A stretch of 64,000 nucleotides of DNA from Nitrospira sp. (GTDB taxonomy: Bacteria; Nitrospirota; Nitrospiria; Nitrospirales; Nitrospiraceae), in contig JADJXO010000005.1 in assembly GCA_016715825.1 (NCBI GenBank), forward strand, positions 113,695 to 177,694, given 5' to 3'. Positions 34,928 through 44,564 of the stretch are shown piece by piece. The notes beneath the pieces are model-generated. The model worked only from the letters and a program-made list of their open reading frames with translations, did no database searches and had not been told where the DNA came from. The translations under genes were made by a program, and so were the position numbers. The first letter of the stretch is position 1. Every line of letters starts with the position of its first letter.

Positions 34928-34944
34928 TCCCCAGAAACTGGGGA
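34928..34944. terminator. 7-bp perfect hairpin between modC and the repressor region
   Basis: TCCCCAG-AAA-CTGGGGA, 44 bases past the modC stop. The T-tract is weak, so it may stabilise the mod transcript rather than end it outright. Confidence 0.45.
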
Positions 34945-34987
34945 GAGCACACTCGTCATCAAGCCAGTGCAGGGATGGGGAATGGAG

Positions 34988-36076
34988 TTAGGTCCGTGGA
35001 ATGAGGTGCACAGCACCGGCTTTGAAGGCAGCCCGTACATCGCTGCCGGCGACCAGGTTCATGTCTCGTAACGCCGACTGTGTAATAAGCGCGGTGAGAG
35101 GAAATCCGCAGTCGAGCGTCACGTGGACGAGGGCGCCTCGTGATGTGATGGTTTGTACGGTCCCCTTCAGATGATTTCTGGCACTTGTTTCCGCAGCACC
35201 GCCCAGTTCGAGTGTGACGTCTTCGGCTCGTAGACAGACGAACACGTCGGACTCGAGACTTGGTGACGCGATCGCGGTTAACGCCACGATACCGACTTGC
35301 ACCGTCGCCAGTTCGTTGTGCATCTCTGTGATGGTCCCTGTCACCACGGTTTCGATCCCGACGACTCGTGCGACGTCGGCATTGGTGGGCCGACTAAAGA
35401 CATCTTGCGGTGTGCCGGTCTGCACGAGACGTCCGTCGACGATCACCGCCATCTGATCACCCAGGGTAAGCGCTTCGGTCCAGTCATGCGTCACCACGAT
35501 TGAGGGGATGGCCAACTGTGTGAGGAGCCGACGCAAGTCTTTGCACAGCTGAGCCCTCGTCGGCGCATCGAGTGCCGACAATGGTTCGTCGAGCAGCAAC
35601 AGGCGAGGTCGTCTAGCGATCGCACGGGCCAGGGCGACCCGCTGCTGTTGTCCGCCCGAGAGCTGGGTGGGTTTCTGTTGGGCTATGGATTCAATGTGCA
35701 ACAGACGCAAGACTTCGTCTACCCGAAGTTTCTTCTCCTGCGACGACAAGCCGGTCAGGCCATAGGCGATGTTCCCTTCTACGCTGTGGTGTGGAAACAG
35801 GGCATAGTCCTGTGCCATATAGCCGAGCCGGCGAGCTTGTGGTGGGACCGTCAGGTGAGCGCTGGCATCGAACCACCTCTCGTCGCCGAAGGACATGGTT
35901 CCTTCTTCGGGTTGCTCAAGACCAGCCAAACAACGGAGGATGGTCGATTTCCCAGAGCCGGATGGACCGAACAGAATCGTGACGGAAGGCGGGTCGAGCG
36001 GACATCTGAAGTGAGCCGTCATGGAGGCTCGACCGAGAAAAGTTTTCTTGAACTGTAAGGTTATTTCTGCGGCCAT
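34988..36076 (-). CDS. modC: Molybdate ABC transporter ATP-binding protein
   Basis: A 362-residue ATPase. Walker A is GPSGSGKS (37-44), the signature LSGGQQQR is present, and Walker B is LLLLDEP followed by the switch His in VTHDW. The C-terminal domain of about 130 residues is a MOP-like regulatory domain (TGTITEMHNELATVQVG) typical of ModC. It overlaps modB by 16 bases. It powers molybdate or tungstate uptake, needed for molybdoenzymes. Confidence 0.93.
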   Translation of the reverse strand: MAAEITLQFKKTFLGRASMTAHFRCPLDPPSVTILFGPSGSGKSTILRCLAGLEQPEEGTMSFGDERWFDASAHLTVPPQARRLGYMAQDYALFPHHSVEGNIAYGLTGLSSQEKKLRVDEVLRLLHIESIAQQKPTQLSGGQQQRVALARAIARRPRLLLLDEPLSALDAPTRAQLCKDLRRLLTQLAIPSIVVTHDWTEALTLGDQMAVIVDGRLVQTGTPQDVFSRPTNADVARVVGIETVVTGTITEMHNELATVQVGIVALTAIASPSLESDVFVCLRAEDVTLELGGAAETSARNHLKGTVQTITSRGALVHVTLDCGFPLTALITQSALRDMNLVAGSDVRAAFKAGAVHLIPRT

Positions 36077-36735
36077 ACCGACCAGACCCGCCGATTGACG
36101 GCATAGACCAATAAGAGCACGGCGTAGGACACGACGAGGAGGAATGCGGAGGTTGTCGCGGCACCGGCATAGTCGAGCGCCTGCACGTTATCGTAGATCT
36201 CGATCGACACGGTTCGGGTGACGCCTTCGATGTTGCCTCCCACCATCAAGACGACACCGAACTCTCCGAGAGTATGTGCGAAGCTCAGCACGACGCCGGT
36301 AATGAGTCCGGCTGTCGAGAGCGGGAGGATGAGTTTGAAGAAGGTGTGTAGCTTGGACAATCCCAGCGTCCAGGAGGCCTCGATGAGTTTCTGATCGACC
36401 TGTTCGAAGGCCGTCGCAAAGGGTTGAACTGCAAAGGGCAGGCTATAAAGAATGGAGGCTATGAGCAGTCCTTGAAAACTGAACGGCAATGTAGAGCCGG
36501 TGAGGTTGGTATAGAGTTGTCCGATCGGACTCTGCGGTCCGATCGCAACCAAGAGATAGAACCCCAAGACCGTGGGCGGCAGTACGAGCGGCAAGGCCAC
36601 GATCGATTCGACCACAAACTTCCAACGCCACTTCGAATAAGCCAGCCAATAGGCAATGGGCAGGCCAATGAGCAGTAAGGCGATCGATGTCAGGCTTGCC
36701 AGCTTACAGGTCACCCAAATGGCCGTCCAATTCAT
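36061..36735 (-). CDS. modB: Molybdate ABC transporter permease
   Basis: A 224-residue permease with about five or six helices: ITSIALLLIGLPIAYWLAY, ALPLVLPPTVLGFYLLVAI, LSTAGLITGVVLSFAHTLGE and others. The EAA loop with TLGEFGVVLMVGGNIEG matches ModB. Its start overlaps the modA stop by four bases, so the operon is coupled. It carries the oxyanion across the inner membrane. Confidence 0.92.
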   Translation of the reverse strand: MNWTAIWVTCKLASLTSIALLLIGLPIAYWLAYSKWRWKFVVESIVALPLVLPPTVLGFYLLVAIGPQSPIGQLYTNLTGSTLPFSFQGLLIASILYSLPFAVQPFATAFEQVDQKLIEASWTLGLSKLHTFFKLILPLSTAGLITGVVLSFAHTLGEFGVVLMVGGNIEGVTRTVSIEIYDNVQALDYAGAATTSAFLLVVSYAVLLLVYAVNRRVWSVWPQK

Positions 36736-37499
36736 CGAGACTCCGGAACAACAAACCCATACCGCGTCATAATGGCTTGCCCTTGCGGACTCTGCATGAA
36801 TGCGAGGAACCGCTTCGCATGTTCTTGATGGGGCGATGACCTGAGGATCACGGCTCCTTGTTCGAGCGGCGGATGGGCTTCAGCGGGGATCTCCCAATAC
36901 GTCCCTTTGTCCTTGAGGGCAGGCGCACGTGCTAACGAGAGCGCGATGATGCCGAGATCAGCGGCACCGGATTCGACGAACTGCGCGGCCTGAGAGACAT
37001 TTTCTCCCAGGACCAACCGGTTTTTGGCTTCGTCGTAGGTGTTGAAATATTTCATCGCGGCGACTGCCGCGCGACCGTATGGCGCATGTTTAGGGTTTGC
37101 GATGGCGATTGTCCTGACGGAGGGATGGCGAAGCGTCTTGAGCCCTTCCGTTACGTTGAGCGGGGAGTCATGGCTGGACCACAGTACGATTCGTCCGACG
37201 GCATAGCGAGAGAGCGAGCCTGGAACGGTGAGGCCGGCTGCTTCCAATGTTCGCGGGTAGCTGATATCGGCGGAAAAATAGAGGTCGAACGGGGCGCCGT
37301 GTTGAATCTGCGCAAAAAAGTTTCCAGATGATCCCAGGGAGAGTTTCACCTGTGTAGCGGTGGCCTGCTCGAATTCTGGAATCAGCTCATTGAACGCGAA
37401 GTGTAAATCAGATGCGGCGGCAATCGTGATCTCTTCGGCACGTGCCATGTTCAGGTTCAGCGTCACGGCGAGACAGAAGAAGAGCACGAGCCGTTTCAT
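36732..37499 (-). CDS. modA: Molybdate-binding periplasmic protein
   Basis: A 255-residue binding protein with a signal peptide (LVLFFCLAVTLNLNMA). The start of the mature chain, ITIAAASDLHFAFNELIPEF, is the ModA signature with the Ser that contacts the oxyanion; SSGNFFAQIQHGAPFDLYFS is also typical. It captures molybdate or tungstate in the periplasm. It follows the porin gene by nine bases. Confidence 0.93.
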   Translation of the reverse strand: MKRLVLFFCLAVTLNLNMARAEEITIAAASDLHFAFNELIPEFEQATATQVKLSLGSSGNFFAQIQHGAPFDLYFSADISYPRTLEAAGLTVPGSLSRYAVGRIVLWSSHDSPLNVTEGLKTLRHPSVRTIAIANPKHAPYGRAAVAAMKYFNTYDEAKNRLVLGENVSQAAQFVESGAADLGIIALSLARAPALKDKGTYWEIPAEAHPPLEQGAVILRSSPHQEHAKRFLAFMQSPQGQAIMTRYGFVVPESR

Positions 37500-37508
37500 G
37501 ACAAACTC

Positions 37509-39038
37509 CTAGATTCGGATGCGCATTTGGACATAGACGTAATCGCTATCCTTATTTCCGCTGGACGGTAATTGAGCCAGAATCGCGGGGCTGTCGAAAT
37601 GCGAGCCTTTGAACCAGTGCACATACCCGACATCGAAGTCCAGGTTGGCGGTGACGGCATGCTGGGCACGAAGCTCCACATCATGTCCGAGAGAACCACC
37701 TGATGTTCCTGTGCTATCCCGCAATCCGGAACTTCCGAAGACATCCTTGTTCTGGGCGAGGTGCCAGACACGATGTTTCACTTGCAGTGTCCAGTTTCGT
37801 GTTGGGTTCACGATGAGTCGCCAACCAGGCGAAATGAGGTTAGTCCTAAAAAATGGAAGGAAGATCCCGGTCGGCCCGTATTCAAACCGTCGGGCGCCGA
37901 ACAACGTATCGAATCCTTGATCCTGGCTGTCGTCCGGCTTGTGATCTCCGCTCACGTAGTCAAAGTGAAAGACCAGTCTCGGTGTCCAAGGGAGGGTGAA
38001 GGTATATCCAAGATCGACATGTTGAAAATGAGCAACGTGATGAGTCAGCCCCCGTGTTCCGATCTGCCAGGCACTCTCCACGTCGTAATCTGGCTCTCCC
38101 GGTTTCGGATCTTTGTACAGGCGACCTCCAAACGTAGAATACGTACGATGGTTTTCCACATGGGTTACCCGCCTATCGTTCAAACCGAGATAGTAGGCGT
38201 CCACTTGAAACCATGGGAGATGGCGGCTTTCCACAGAGGTTCCCCAAAAGAGCGATTGGCTGTTCTGTTCATCAAGCCGGACATCGTCTCGGATGACCGG
38301 TTCCACGATGAACGCTCTGAAGCGCCAGATCCGGCCTTGATTGATCTGCCAATGGACCCCATCAAATGCGTTGGTGGTGTTCCGAAAATCGTTGCGTGCG
38401 ATCAACCGGCGTCGGCCGAAGTCCAGCGTCATACGCCCGACATGAACATCGGTACGTAACCCTGTTCCCAAGACGTCGTTCATCGTCAACGATCCAAGAA
38501 GCTGTAGGATGTCGAACTCGTTGATTGTCGTGGTATCCCGAAAATCACCGGGAGCTCCGTCCCAATAGGCTCGTGAGTCTTGGCCCTCAAAGAGGAACCG
38601 TACGGGACCGTTCCCTCCCAATCCAAAGCGAACTCGTGAGCGAAGCGCCACCTGCGTATCCGGGCTTCCGTTTCCATTCTGCTGACTCGCTCGCCACGGG
38701 TGATCATAGGATTCGAACCGAGTCCGATGTTCGAGACCGAGGTCGAGCCAGTCTGGTAGATGCGCGGCGCTTCGCAGGTATCTGCTCCAGGCAAGCTCAC
38801 GCTGTTGGATGAGCACGGCATCAGCCGGTTCAATCCAGTTCCTCCCTGTCTGAGCATCCGCCTGCTGCGTGATGCCGGAGGCCAGCTCGAGCGGGTAGGA
38901 AGTCAGTCTGGTCATAGGTCCCGGGGGCCATTGAGATGGGTCCTCGGCCAGAGCCACGCCGCCGAGGAGGCCGACCACAATCAGACTGATAGCGGCAGCA
39001 ATGACTCCACATGTTTTCTTTGCTTCGGTTTGGTTCAT
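37509..39038 (-). CDS. Outer-membrane porin of the alginate-export type
   Basis: A 509-residue protein from the ATG at 39038 (a TTG at 39074 would overlap the regulator gene). It has a signal peptide, then many amphipathic strands such as SRVRFGLGGNGPVRFLFEGQ and RLVFHFDYVSGDHKPDD, and ends VYVQMRIRI. The layout matches the alginate-export/OprE-like barrel family. It lies between the regulator and modA, so it probably brings molybdate or a chelate across the outer membrane. That link is inference from operon order. Confidence 0.8.
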   Translation of the reverse strand: MNQTEAKKTCGVIAAAISLIVVGLLGGVALAEDPSQWPPGPMTRLTSYPLELASGITQQADAQTGRNWIEPADAVLIQQRELAWSRYLRSAAHLPDWLDLGLEHRTRFESYDHPWRASQQNGNGSPDTQVALRSRVRFGLGGNGPVRFLFEGQDSRAYWDGAPGDFRDTTTINEFDILQLLGSLTMNDVLGTGLRTDVHVGRMTLDFGRRRLIARNDFRNTTNAFDGVHWQINQGRIWRFRAFIVEPVIRDDVRLDEQNSQSLFWGTSVESRHLPWFQVDAYYLGLNDRRVTHVENHRTYSTFGGRLYKDPKPGEPDYDVESAWQIGTRGLTHHVAHFQHVDLGYTFTLPWTPRLVFHFDYVSGDHKPDDSQDQGFDTLFGARRFEYGPTGIFLPFFRTNLISPGWRLIVNPTRNWTLQVKHRVWHLAQNKDVFGSSGLRDSTGTSGGSLGHDVELRAQHAVTANLDFDVGYVHWFKGSHFDSPAILAQLPSSGNKDSDYVYVQMRIRI

Positions 39039-39070
39039 GACATGGCAACATGACTCTTGAATATCCCATT

Positions 39071-40255
39071 TCAATCTGCGTGGAGCGGATGGACCTTTCC
39101 GGTTTCGCTGGTGTCGTACCCGCCTAATGCGTCGACCTCGCTTCGAAACCGACGGCTGACAAGCGTTTCAAACAGGTGTGTCAGGGTGGGGTGGGACTTC
39201 AGATAGGTTTTGGGGACGACCAGATCGTACCGGGCCGTTTGCAATGGAATGAAGTCGAGGGCGAAGAGTTGCGCCGCAGACCGGATTCCGATTCCAACGT
39301 CCGCCTGGCCCGTTACAATCGTCCTCGCGACTTCGAAATGTGTCGAGGCACGGAGGTCGTACCCCCGGATCTGCTTGGGTCTGATACCGGAAGTTCGGAG
39401 TCGTTGATCCAAGAGAAGACGCGCTCCAGACCCCTCTTCACGATTGACCAGTCTCACGGCGGGTTGAGCCAGATCGGCGGCGGTGCGAATCGATAACGGA
39501 TTGCCAGGACGAACGAGGAGTCCTTCTTCCCAGCTTGCGAAGGTCACCACTTCATGACCGGAGCCCTTCAAGGTTCGCCTCAGGAACGGCATGTTGGATT
39601 CCCCGCTCCCCTGATCGAACAGATGCATGCCGGCCACGTGTACTTCACCACGCTGCAAGGCTCGGAGCGCAGCCATGCTTCCCATGGTCCAACCCACCAC
39701 AGAGGTCTGTTCCTTCTGTCGTCGCAGGTGTTCACCAAGCAGAAAAATGGCTGGATCGCACCCAGCCACGGAAATTTCCTGACGGATCGCCTCACGGTCA
39801 CGGGAAAGCGTCACACGGACAGTGGTACCAGACAAGGTGTCGTCTGGTTCAGTCAAGAACCCGTCGGCCTGAACTGCGAAGGAGAGTTGGTCGCCCAGTT
39901 CGCTCAGGGGCCGCACAAAGGTGTGTGTCCCGACGGTTGAGACTTTCACGCGGGCTGAACGGGGGTGTACCGTTCCATAAGGAGGGAGATGGGCGATGAA
40001 CGTGCCTTCCATGAATTCTTCTGCGGGGGTAAGGCTGAACAGATCCTCCACGCGACAAGCCAAGACAGAGGCCAACTGAAGGGCAACGGTGGTCGCCGGT
40101 AAGTAGAGATTGGATTCGATGGACGAGACAGCCTGTCGGGTGATGCCTGCTCGATTGGCGAGTTCCCCCTGAGAAAGGGCTCGTTCTGTACGCACGGCCT
40201 TGAGGCGATTCAAAACCTGAGTAGTAGGCCTATCAGCTTGTGCCGAAGACTTCAT
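39071..40255 (-). CDS. XRE-type regulator with periplasmic-binding-like ligand domain
   Basis: A 394-residue protein starting at MKSSAQADR. The N-terminal HTH is XRE type (LSQGELANRAGITRQAVSSI). The rest is a PBP-like domain (PF12727 type): VGWTMGSMAALRALQRGEVH, then GSGARLLLDQRLRTSGI, as in ModE-like regulators that sense molybdate. It precedes the porin and modABC on the same strand, so it likely controls them. GACATATGTC upstream (40279) may be its operator. Confidence 0.86.
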   Translation of the reverse strand: MKSSAQADRPTTQVLNRLKAVRTERALSQGELANRAGITRQAVSSIESNLYLPATTVALQLASVLACRVEDLFSLTPAEEFMEGTFIAHLPPYGTVHPRSARVKVSTVGTHTFVRPLSELGDQLSFAVQADGFLTEPDDTLSGTTVRVTLSRDREAIRQEISVAGCDPAIFLLGEHLRRQKEQTSVVGWTMGSMAALRALQRGEVHVAGMHLFDQGSGESNMPFLRRTLKGSGHEVVTFASWEEGLLVRPGNPLSIRTAADLAQPAVRLVNREEGSGARLLLDQRLRTSGIRPKQIRGYDLRASTHFEVARTIVTGQADVGIGIRSAAQLFALDFIPLQTARYDLVVPKTYLKSHPTLTHLFETLVSRRFRSEVDALGGYDTSETGKVHPLHAD

Positions 40256-40278
40256 GAATCCTAGTAGCAATAATATAG

Positions 40279-40288
40279 GACATATGTC
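40279..40288. promoter_or_regulatory. GACATATGTC palindrome upstream of the mod regulator
   Basis: A perfect 10-bp palindrome 24 bases before the regulator start. On the minus strand it overlaps TTGACA, so a bound dimer would cover the -35 element. A second GACATG half-site lies 12 bases further upstream. Confidence 0.45.
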
Positions 40289-40420
40289 AAGTATTACGGA
40301 CATGCTGGAATCAGGATTGTGGCGTAGGTTTGAGTATTGTTCAGGCCTGACACGCTCTAGTGTGACGTCAAGTCCAGAGCCTGGTATTGCGGTATAGCTG
40401 TATAGAGGAGGGAGGCGGCG

Positions 40421-40978
40421 TTAAGAGCGAGGTTCGATTGGTGACTGTGACCGAATACGCTGCAGCGAGTGGATTAGAACCCATGCTCCACTGGTTGGGA
40501 GCCAGATCCATATGATCTCACTGGCAAGCACCCGGAACGCATCGGAGGTGAAAAACGCACCGAGTCCGATCGGAGACACGGCCACCGGCCGAACGGCAAA
40601 GAAATATCTGGTGGTATCGAACGGTGAGAAAAATGCCACGCCTAAGCCTCCGTCGGTCATCGCGTCCAGCACGCCATGGGAAGCGGTGCAGAGGAAGAAA
40701 TAGACAAAGAGTCTGGCCTTCGCCGAAGTCGAGTGTTGCCGGTGCCACAGCATTACAAGCACGGCACTCAGGAGGCCGGCGAAGAAAAGTGAATGGGTCA
40801 TGCCGCGGTGACCCCAGAGATCGCCGTAACGAATACCAAAGGACAAGCCAATGACGTCGAGATCCGGGACAATCGAGCAGGCCATGCCAAGACACAAGAC
40901 CTGCCAGGTCATGATCGGATGGAGGGAGGCCTTTCCCAATGCCAGGGCCACGAACGCGTGGGAAAATGCCGATGCCAT
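40421..40978 (-). CDS. Membrane-bound metal-dependent hydrolase (DUF457/YdjM type)
   Basis: A 185-residue protein of about four helices. The family motifs are SIVPDLDVIG, then WGHRGMTHSLFFAGL and SHGVLDAMTDGGLGVAFFSP, giving the His and Asp residues of the proposed metal site. YdjM in E. coli is LexA-controlled. The ATG at 40978 follows a TTG codon. Transcribed alone. Confidence 0.86.
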   Translation of the reverse strand: MASAFSHAFVALALGKASLHPIMTWQVLCLGMACSIVPDLDVIGLSFGIRYGDLWGHRGMTHSLFFAGLLSAVLVMLWHRQHSTSAKARLFVYFFLCTASHGVLDAMTDGGLGVAFFSPFDTTRYFFAVRPVAVSPIGLGAFFTSDAFRVLASEIIWIWLPTSGAWVLIHSLQRIRSQSPIEPRS

Positions 40979-41007
40979 CAAGAAGCCTGTCGCATGATGA
41001 ACAGTCG

Positions 41008-41472
41008 TTAGAGTCCGTTCTTAAATCCAACTTGCCGCCACGCCTCGTATACGACCACCGCAACGGCATTTGAAAGGTTGAGGCTTCGGCTCTCAGGGAC
41101 CATCGGCACACGGATGCGCCGTTCCACCGAAAACGATTCAAGCAGTGCGGCCGGGAGGCCACGTGTTTCAGGACCGAATAGAAACGCGTCACCTTCCATA
41201 TAGGCGACGTGATCATAGCGCTGCGTGTTGCGAGTCGAGACGGCGAAAAGGCGGTGAGCCTTGAGGTGGTTCGCACACTCAGTCCAATTCTCGTAGACGG
41301 CAAGCGTGGCAAACTCGTGGTAGTCCAGCCCCGCGCGCAGCAGTTGTTTGTCATCCAGCGAGAATCCTAACGGCTTGACGAGGTGTAGCCTCACGCCGGT
41401 GTTGGCGCAGAGACGGATGATATTGCCGGTGTTGGGAGGAATCTCCGGTTGATAGAGAATGACGTCGAACAT
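41008..41472 (-). CDS. trmL: tRNA (cytidine(34)-2'-O)-methyltransferase
   Basis: A 154-residue SPOUT methyltransferase starting at MFDVILYQPEIPPNTGNIIR. The SAM-binding knot is visible as FGPETRGLPAALL and RIRVPMVPESRSLNLSNAVA, the classical motifs 2 and 3. It methylates the wobble ribose in Leu tRNAs. It lies 59 bases past galE on the same strand. Confidence 0.93.
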   Translation of the reverse strand: MFDVILYQPEIPPNTGNIIRLCANTGVRLHLVKPLGFSLDDKQLLRAGLDYHEFATLAVYENWTECANHLKAHRLFAVSTRNTQRYDHVAYMEGDAFLFGPETRGLPAALLESFSVERRIRVPMVPESRSLNLSNAVAVVVYEAWRQVGFKNGL

Positions 41473-41531
41473 CCAGGGAGGTAGTGTATCACGGGAGTAG
41501 CGCACGGCACGATGGACAGTACAACGTGGCT

Positions 41532-42560
41532 CTATGAATGATGAGGCTTGTACCCTTGCGGATTGAGGCTTTGCCAACGCCAGGCGTCGGCGCACATGTC
41601 GGCGAGAGTACGCTCAGCCCGCCATCCGAGTAGGGTAGTGGCTTTGCCGGGATCGGCGTAGCAGGTTGCAATATCGCCGGGTCTGCGAGGCGCAACCTTG
41701 TACACCACTTTCTTGCCGCTGCTCTGCTCGAAGGCCTGCACAATTTCTAGCACGCTGTAGCCGGTCCCGGTCCCCAGATTGACGGTCAGGCATTCCCCTG
41801 GGTATGTCCATTGTCCGAGCGCTTCCAATGCCTTGAGGTGTCCGATGGCCAAGTCCATGACGTGAATGTAATCGCGCACCCCGGTCCCGTCGGAGGTGGG
41901 GTAATCATCGCCGAAAATGTTCAGATGCGGACGAAGGCCAACCGCCACCTGCGCGACGAAGGGCATCAAGTTGTTCGGTGTGCCCTGAGGATCTTCGCCG
42001 ATCAGCCCGCTTTTGTGTGCACCGACCGGATTGAAATAGCGGAGAATCCCAATGTGCCATGCGGCGTCGCTGCCCTGCAGATCACGCAGTATGTGCTCCA
42101 CTGTGAGCTTGGTTTGCCCGTAGGGATTGGTAGCCGACAATGGATGATCTTCCGTTAGCGGTAGCCGTTGAGGATTGCCATATACCGTCGCGGAGGAGCT
42201 GAAGACCAGTGTCTTGATTCCGCAGATGTCCATAGCCTCTAACAACCGTAACGAGCCGACCACATTGTTGTCGTAGTAGGACAGCGGCTGCTGAACCGAT
42301 TCACCAACTGCCTTGAGTCCGGCAAAATGGATGACTGCCTGTGCGCGGCTTTCTCGTAGCGCCGTCACCAGCGTGGCCTGGTCACGGATGTCGCCTTGGA
42401 TCAAACGGAGTTGCTTTCCGGTGATCCGTTGCACTCGCTCAAGCGACTCTGGATGGCTGTTGCAGAAATTGTCGAACACGGTAATGTCGTATCCCGCCTG
42501 GAGTAACTCGACGCAGGTATGGGAACCGATATATCCAGCACCACCGGTGACAAGAATCAT
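41532..42560 (-). CDS. galE: UDP-glucose 4-epimerase
   Basis: A 342-residue extended SDR. The NAD motif is TGGAGYIGSH (residues 5-14). SSSATVYG supplies the catalytic Ser and NPYGQTKLTVE the Tyr/Lys pair, with the family tail PGDIATCYADPGKA. It interconverts UDP-glucose and UDP-galactose for cell-surface sugars. AAAGGTG precedes the ATG. Confidence 0.94.
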   Translation of the reverse strand: MILVTGGAGYIGSHTCVELLQAGYDITVFDNFCNSHPESLERVQRITGKQLRLIQGDIRDQATLVTALRESRAQAVIHFAGLKAVGESVQQPLSYYDNNVVGSLRLLEAMDICGIKTLVFSSSATVYGNPQRLPLTEDHPLSATNPYGQTKLTVEHILRDLQGSDAAWHIGILRYFNPVGAHKSGLIGEDPQGTPNNLMPFVAQVAVGLRPHLNIFGDDYPTSDGTGVRDYIHVMDLAIGHLKALEALGQWTYPGECLTVNLGTGTGYSVLEIVQAFEQSSGKKVVYKVAPRRPGDIATCYADPGKATTLLGWRAERTLADMCADAWRWQSLNPQGYKPHHS

Positions 42561-42751
42561 GTTTCACCTTTGCCGGCATGCTCGTTCGAGGAATCGTGTG
42601 ATGTCAAGGTAGCAGATTCCGATGGGTGGTCAAGGGGGGACATGAAACCACAAAGACGCTTCGTCCCTAGCGATATCGCTGACGCTCGGCCTGATACGTT
42701 GCCCCGGTTCTTGGTATAGTGAGATCTGGAACCTTGAATCAAAAGTGACAC

Positions 42752-44494
42752 ATGATGGCATCATTTGAAAGGCAAGACTCTGTCGGTCAACCGCGATCCC
42801 GTCACGGCGTTGTAGTGGTATCCCTCGCATTGCTCATGGTGGCTTTGACCATCGGTGTCGAGGCCGAAGAAAGGCCCGAGCTATCGGTGGAACGCCTTAC
42901 TGAAGAGGTCAGGGTTGCCTGGGATAATGGGGCAGTGACCGCTGGGCTCGAGCTGCTCGAGCAAGGTATTCAGGATTATCCCGATGCATCTGCGTTGCAC
43001 AAATTGCGCGGAGATATTCTGTCCACGGTTCGAGACCCCAACGAGGCGGTTCAGGCCTATGATCGGGCTCTTGCGGCCGAACCCATGGCGGTCGATGTCC
43101 ACTGGGCGAAGTGGGGCCTGCTGGTACGTTGGGGGAGAATGCAGGAAGCCATTGCTGAGTTGCAACGCATCGCACGAATTGAGGCCACGAATCCACTCAT
43201 CCACTGGCGATTGGCACTTGAACTGCGGAAGATGGATCGATTGGAGGAATCACTGGAATCCTACAAGCGGGCCGTTGAACTGATGCCGGATTTGTTGGGG
43301 TGGCGGTTGGCCCTCGCTCGCGCCAGGTTTGACGTATTGGATTATGTCGGCGCGGATGCGGATTTACAGTATGTATTACAGCATGTGACACCGGGTTCCC
43401 CGCTAGAACTTCCAGCCAAGAACCAACTCGCCCAACTCTATGAATCGATGGACCGGGGGAGACGCTTCAAACGGGTGCTCACGCCTGATGCCACGGCAGA
43501 TCAGCTGAAGGAATGGGCCTCGCTTCGGTCTGATGCGTGGAAGTTGTTCGAGGCCGGGCGCTACAACCAAGTCGAACCGGTATACCGCAAGTTGTTGGAT
43601 CTCAATCCCAGTGATCCTGTTGCGACCTATCAGTTGGGACTGACCTTGATGCAATTGGATCGGTGTGAAGAGGCGGTCGATGTATTTGGGAACATGTCGA
43701 ATCTCAATCCGAAAGAGGACGACTACGCAGATACGCTCTATCGGATGGGGCAGTGCTATGTCGAGCTGGAGCGGTGGGAAGAAGCCTTCATGCATTTTCA
43801 GATTTTGTATGACGCGGCCGTCGAATTTGAAGAAGCCAACAGGGGAATTGCGTTTCCGGCGGGGACCCGTGTGTTGGCAAAGGACAAAATTGCCCGGTGG
43901 CTCGACAAGGTAACGCCTCATGTTCCTGAACTGGTGAAACTGAAAGAAGAAGAGGCGAAAAGAGAGAAGGAATTGAAAGCGCGTGGTTCCCCTGTGTCGG
44001 AAGAGGCCTTCTATGCGAAGGTGCTCGAAAAGATGAAGCCGCAGGGGGCACTGGAGACCGGAGTTGCGATCGCTGGTCGCGATGCAGACTTTAGCTGGTT
44101 TCGCTATGTAATTCCAGCAGGCAAAGTGGTGCGTGATGACTTTCCCACCGGGGCTCACGAGTTCATGCCGGTGAATCCGGGAGATACGTTTCCGATCACG
44201 CAATCAGAAATCTATCTGGTGTTCAGACTTGTGTCTGATTCATTCGAGGCTGTTCCGCTCGCCGCGCGCTGTTCGCCGGAAACGCGCGAGATGACCGAAG
44301 ACCCACAGACAACCGTTCAAGATCGAGTCATGACCACTTTGAGTGATCGCTCAGGCTATTTTCTCCTCACCTCTCAAAAATCCGGTTGGACACCAGGGTA
44401 TTACCGTTGTGGCCTCTTCGCTGGGGAACAAACCTCCGCCTATTCATATGTGGACGAAGTCAGGTTTCGGATCGTTGAACCGCACCGACCCTGA
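42752..44494 (+). CDS. Exported TPR-repeat protein with C-terminal beta domain
   Basis: A 580-residue protein with a signal peptide (VVVSLALLMVALTIGVEA). About residues 45-400 hold TPR repeats (for instance PNEAVQAYDRALAAEPMAVD and LDLNPSDPVATYQLGLTLMQ). The C-terminal 150 residues are a beta-rich domain (VFRLVSDSFEAVPLAARCSP). TPR parts bind other proteins; the partner is unknown. The ATG at 42755 is an equally good start. Divergent from galE. Confidence 0.75.
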   Translation: MMASFERQDSVGQPRSRHGVVVVSLALLMVALTIGVEAEERPELSVERLTEEVRVAWDNGAVTAGLELLEQGIQDYPDASALHKLRGDILSTVRDPNEAVQAYDRALAAEPMAVDVHWAKWGLLVRWGRMQEAIAELQRIARIEATNPLIHWRLALELRKMDRLEESLESYKRAVELMPDLLGWRLALARARFDVLDYVGADADLQYVLQHVTPGSPLELPAKNQLAQLYESMDRGRRFKRVLTPDATADQLKEWASLRSDAWKLFEAGRYNQVEPVYRKLLDLNPSDPVATYQLGLTLMQLDRCEEAVDVFGNMSNLNPKEDDYADTLYRMGQCYVELERWEEAFMHFQILYDAAVEFEEANRGIAFPAGTRVLAKDKIARWLDKVTPHVPELVKLKEEEAKREKELKARGSPVSEEAFYAKVLEKMKPQGALETGVAIAGRDADFSWFRYVIPAGKVVRDDFPTGAHEFMPVNPGDTFPITQSEIYLVFRLVSDSFEAVPLAARCSPETREMTEDPQTTVQDRVMTTLSDRSGYFLLTSQKSGWTPGYYRCGLFAGEQTSAYSYVDEVRFRIVEPHRP

Positions 44495-44564
44495 TGACTC
44501 GTTCAGCCAGACCTTGGGAGAAGCCCCTTGGATCTGTGCAATCACGTGGGTAGTCATCGCCCTG

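Noticed and set aside
43403..44203. 266-codon minus-strand frame opposite the TPR gene
   Set aside because: Antisense to clear TPR repeats; no start signal or family.
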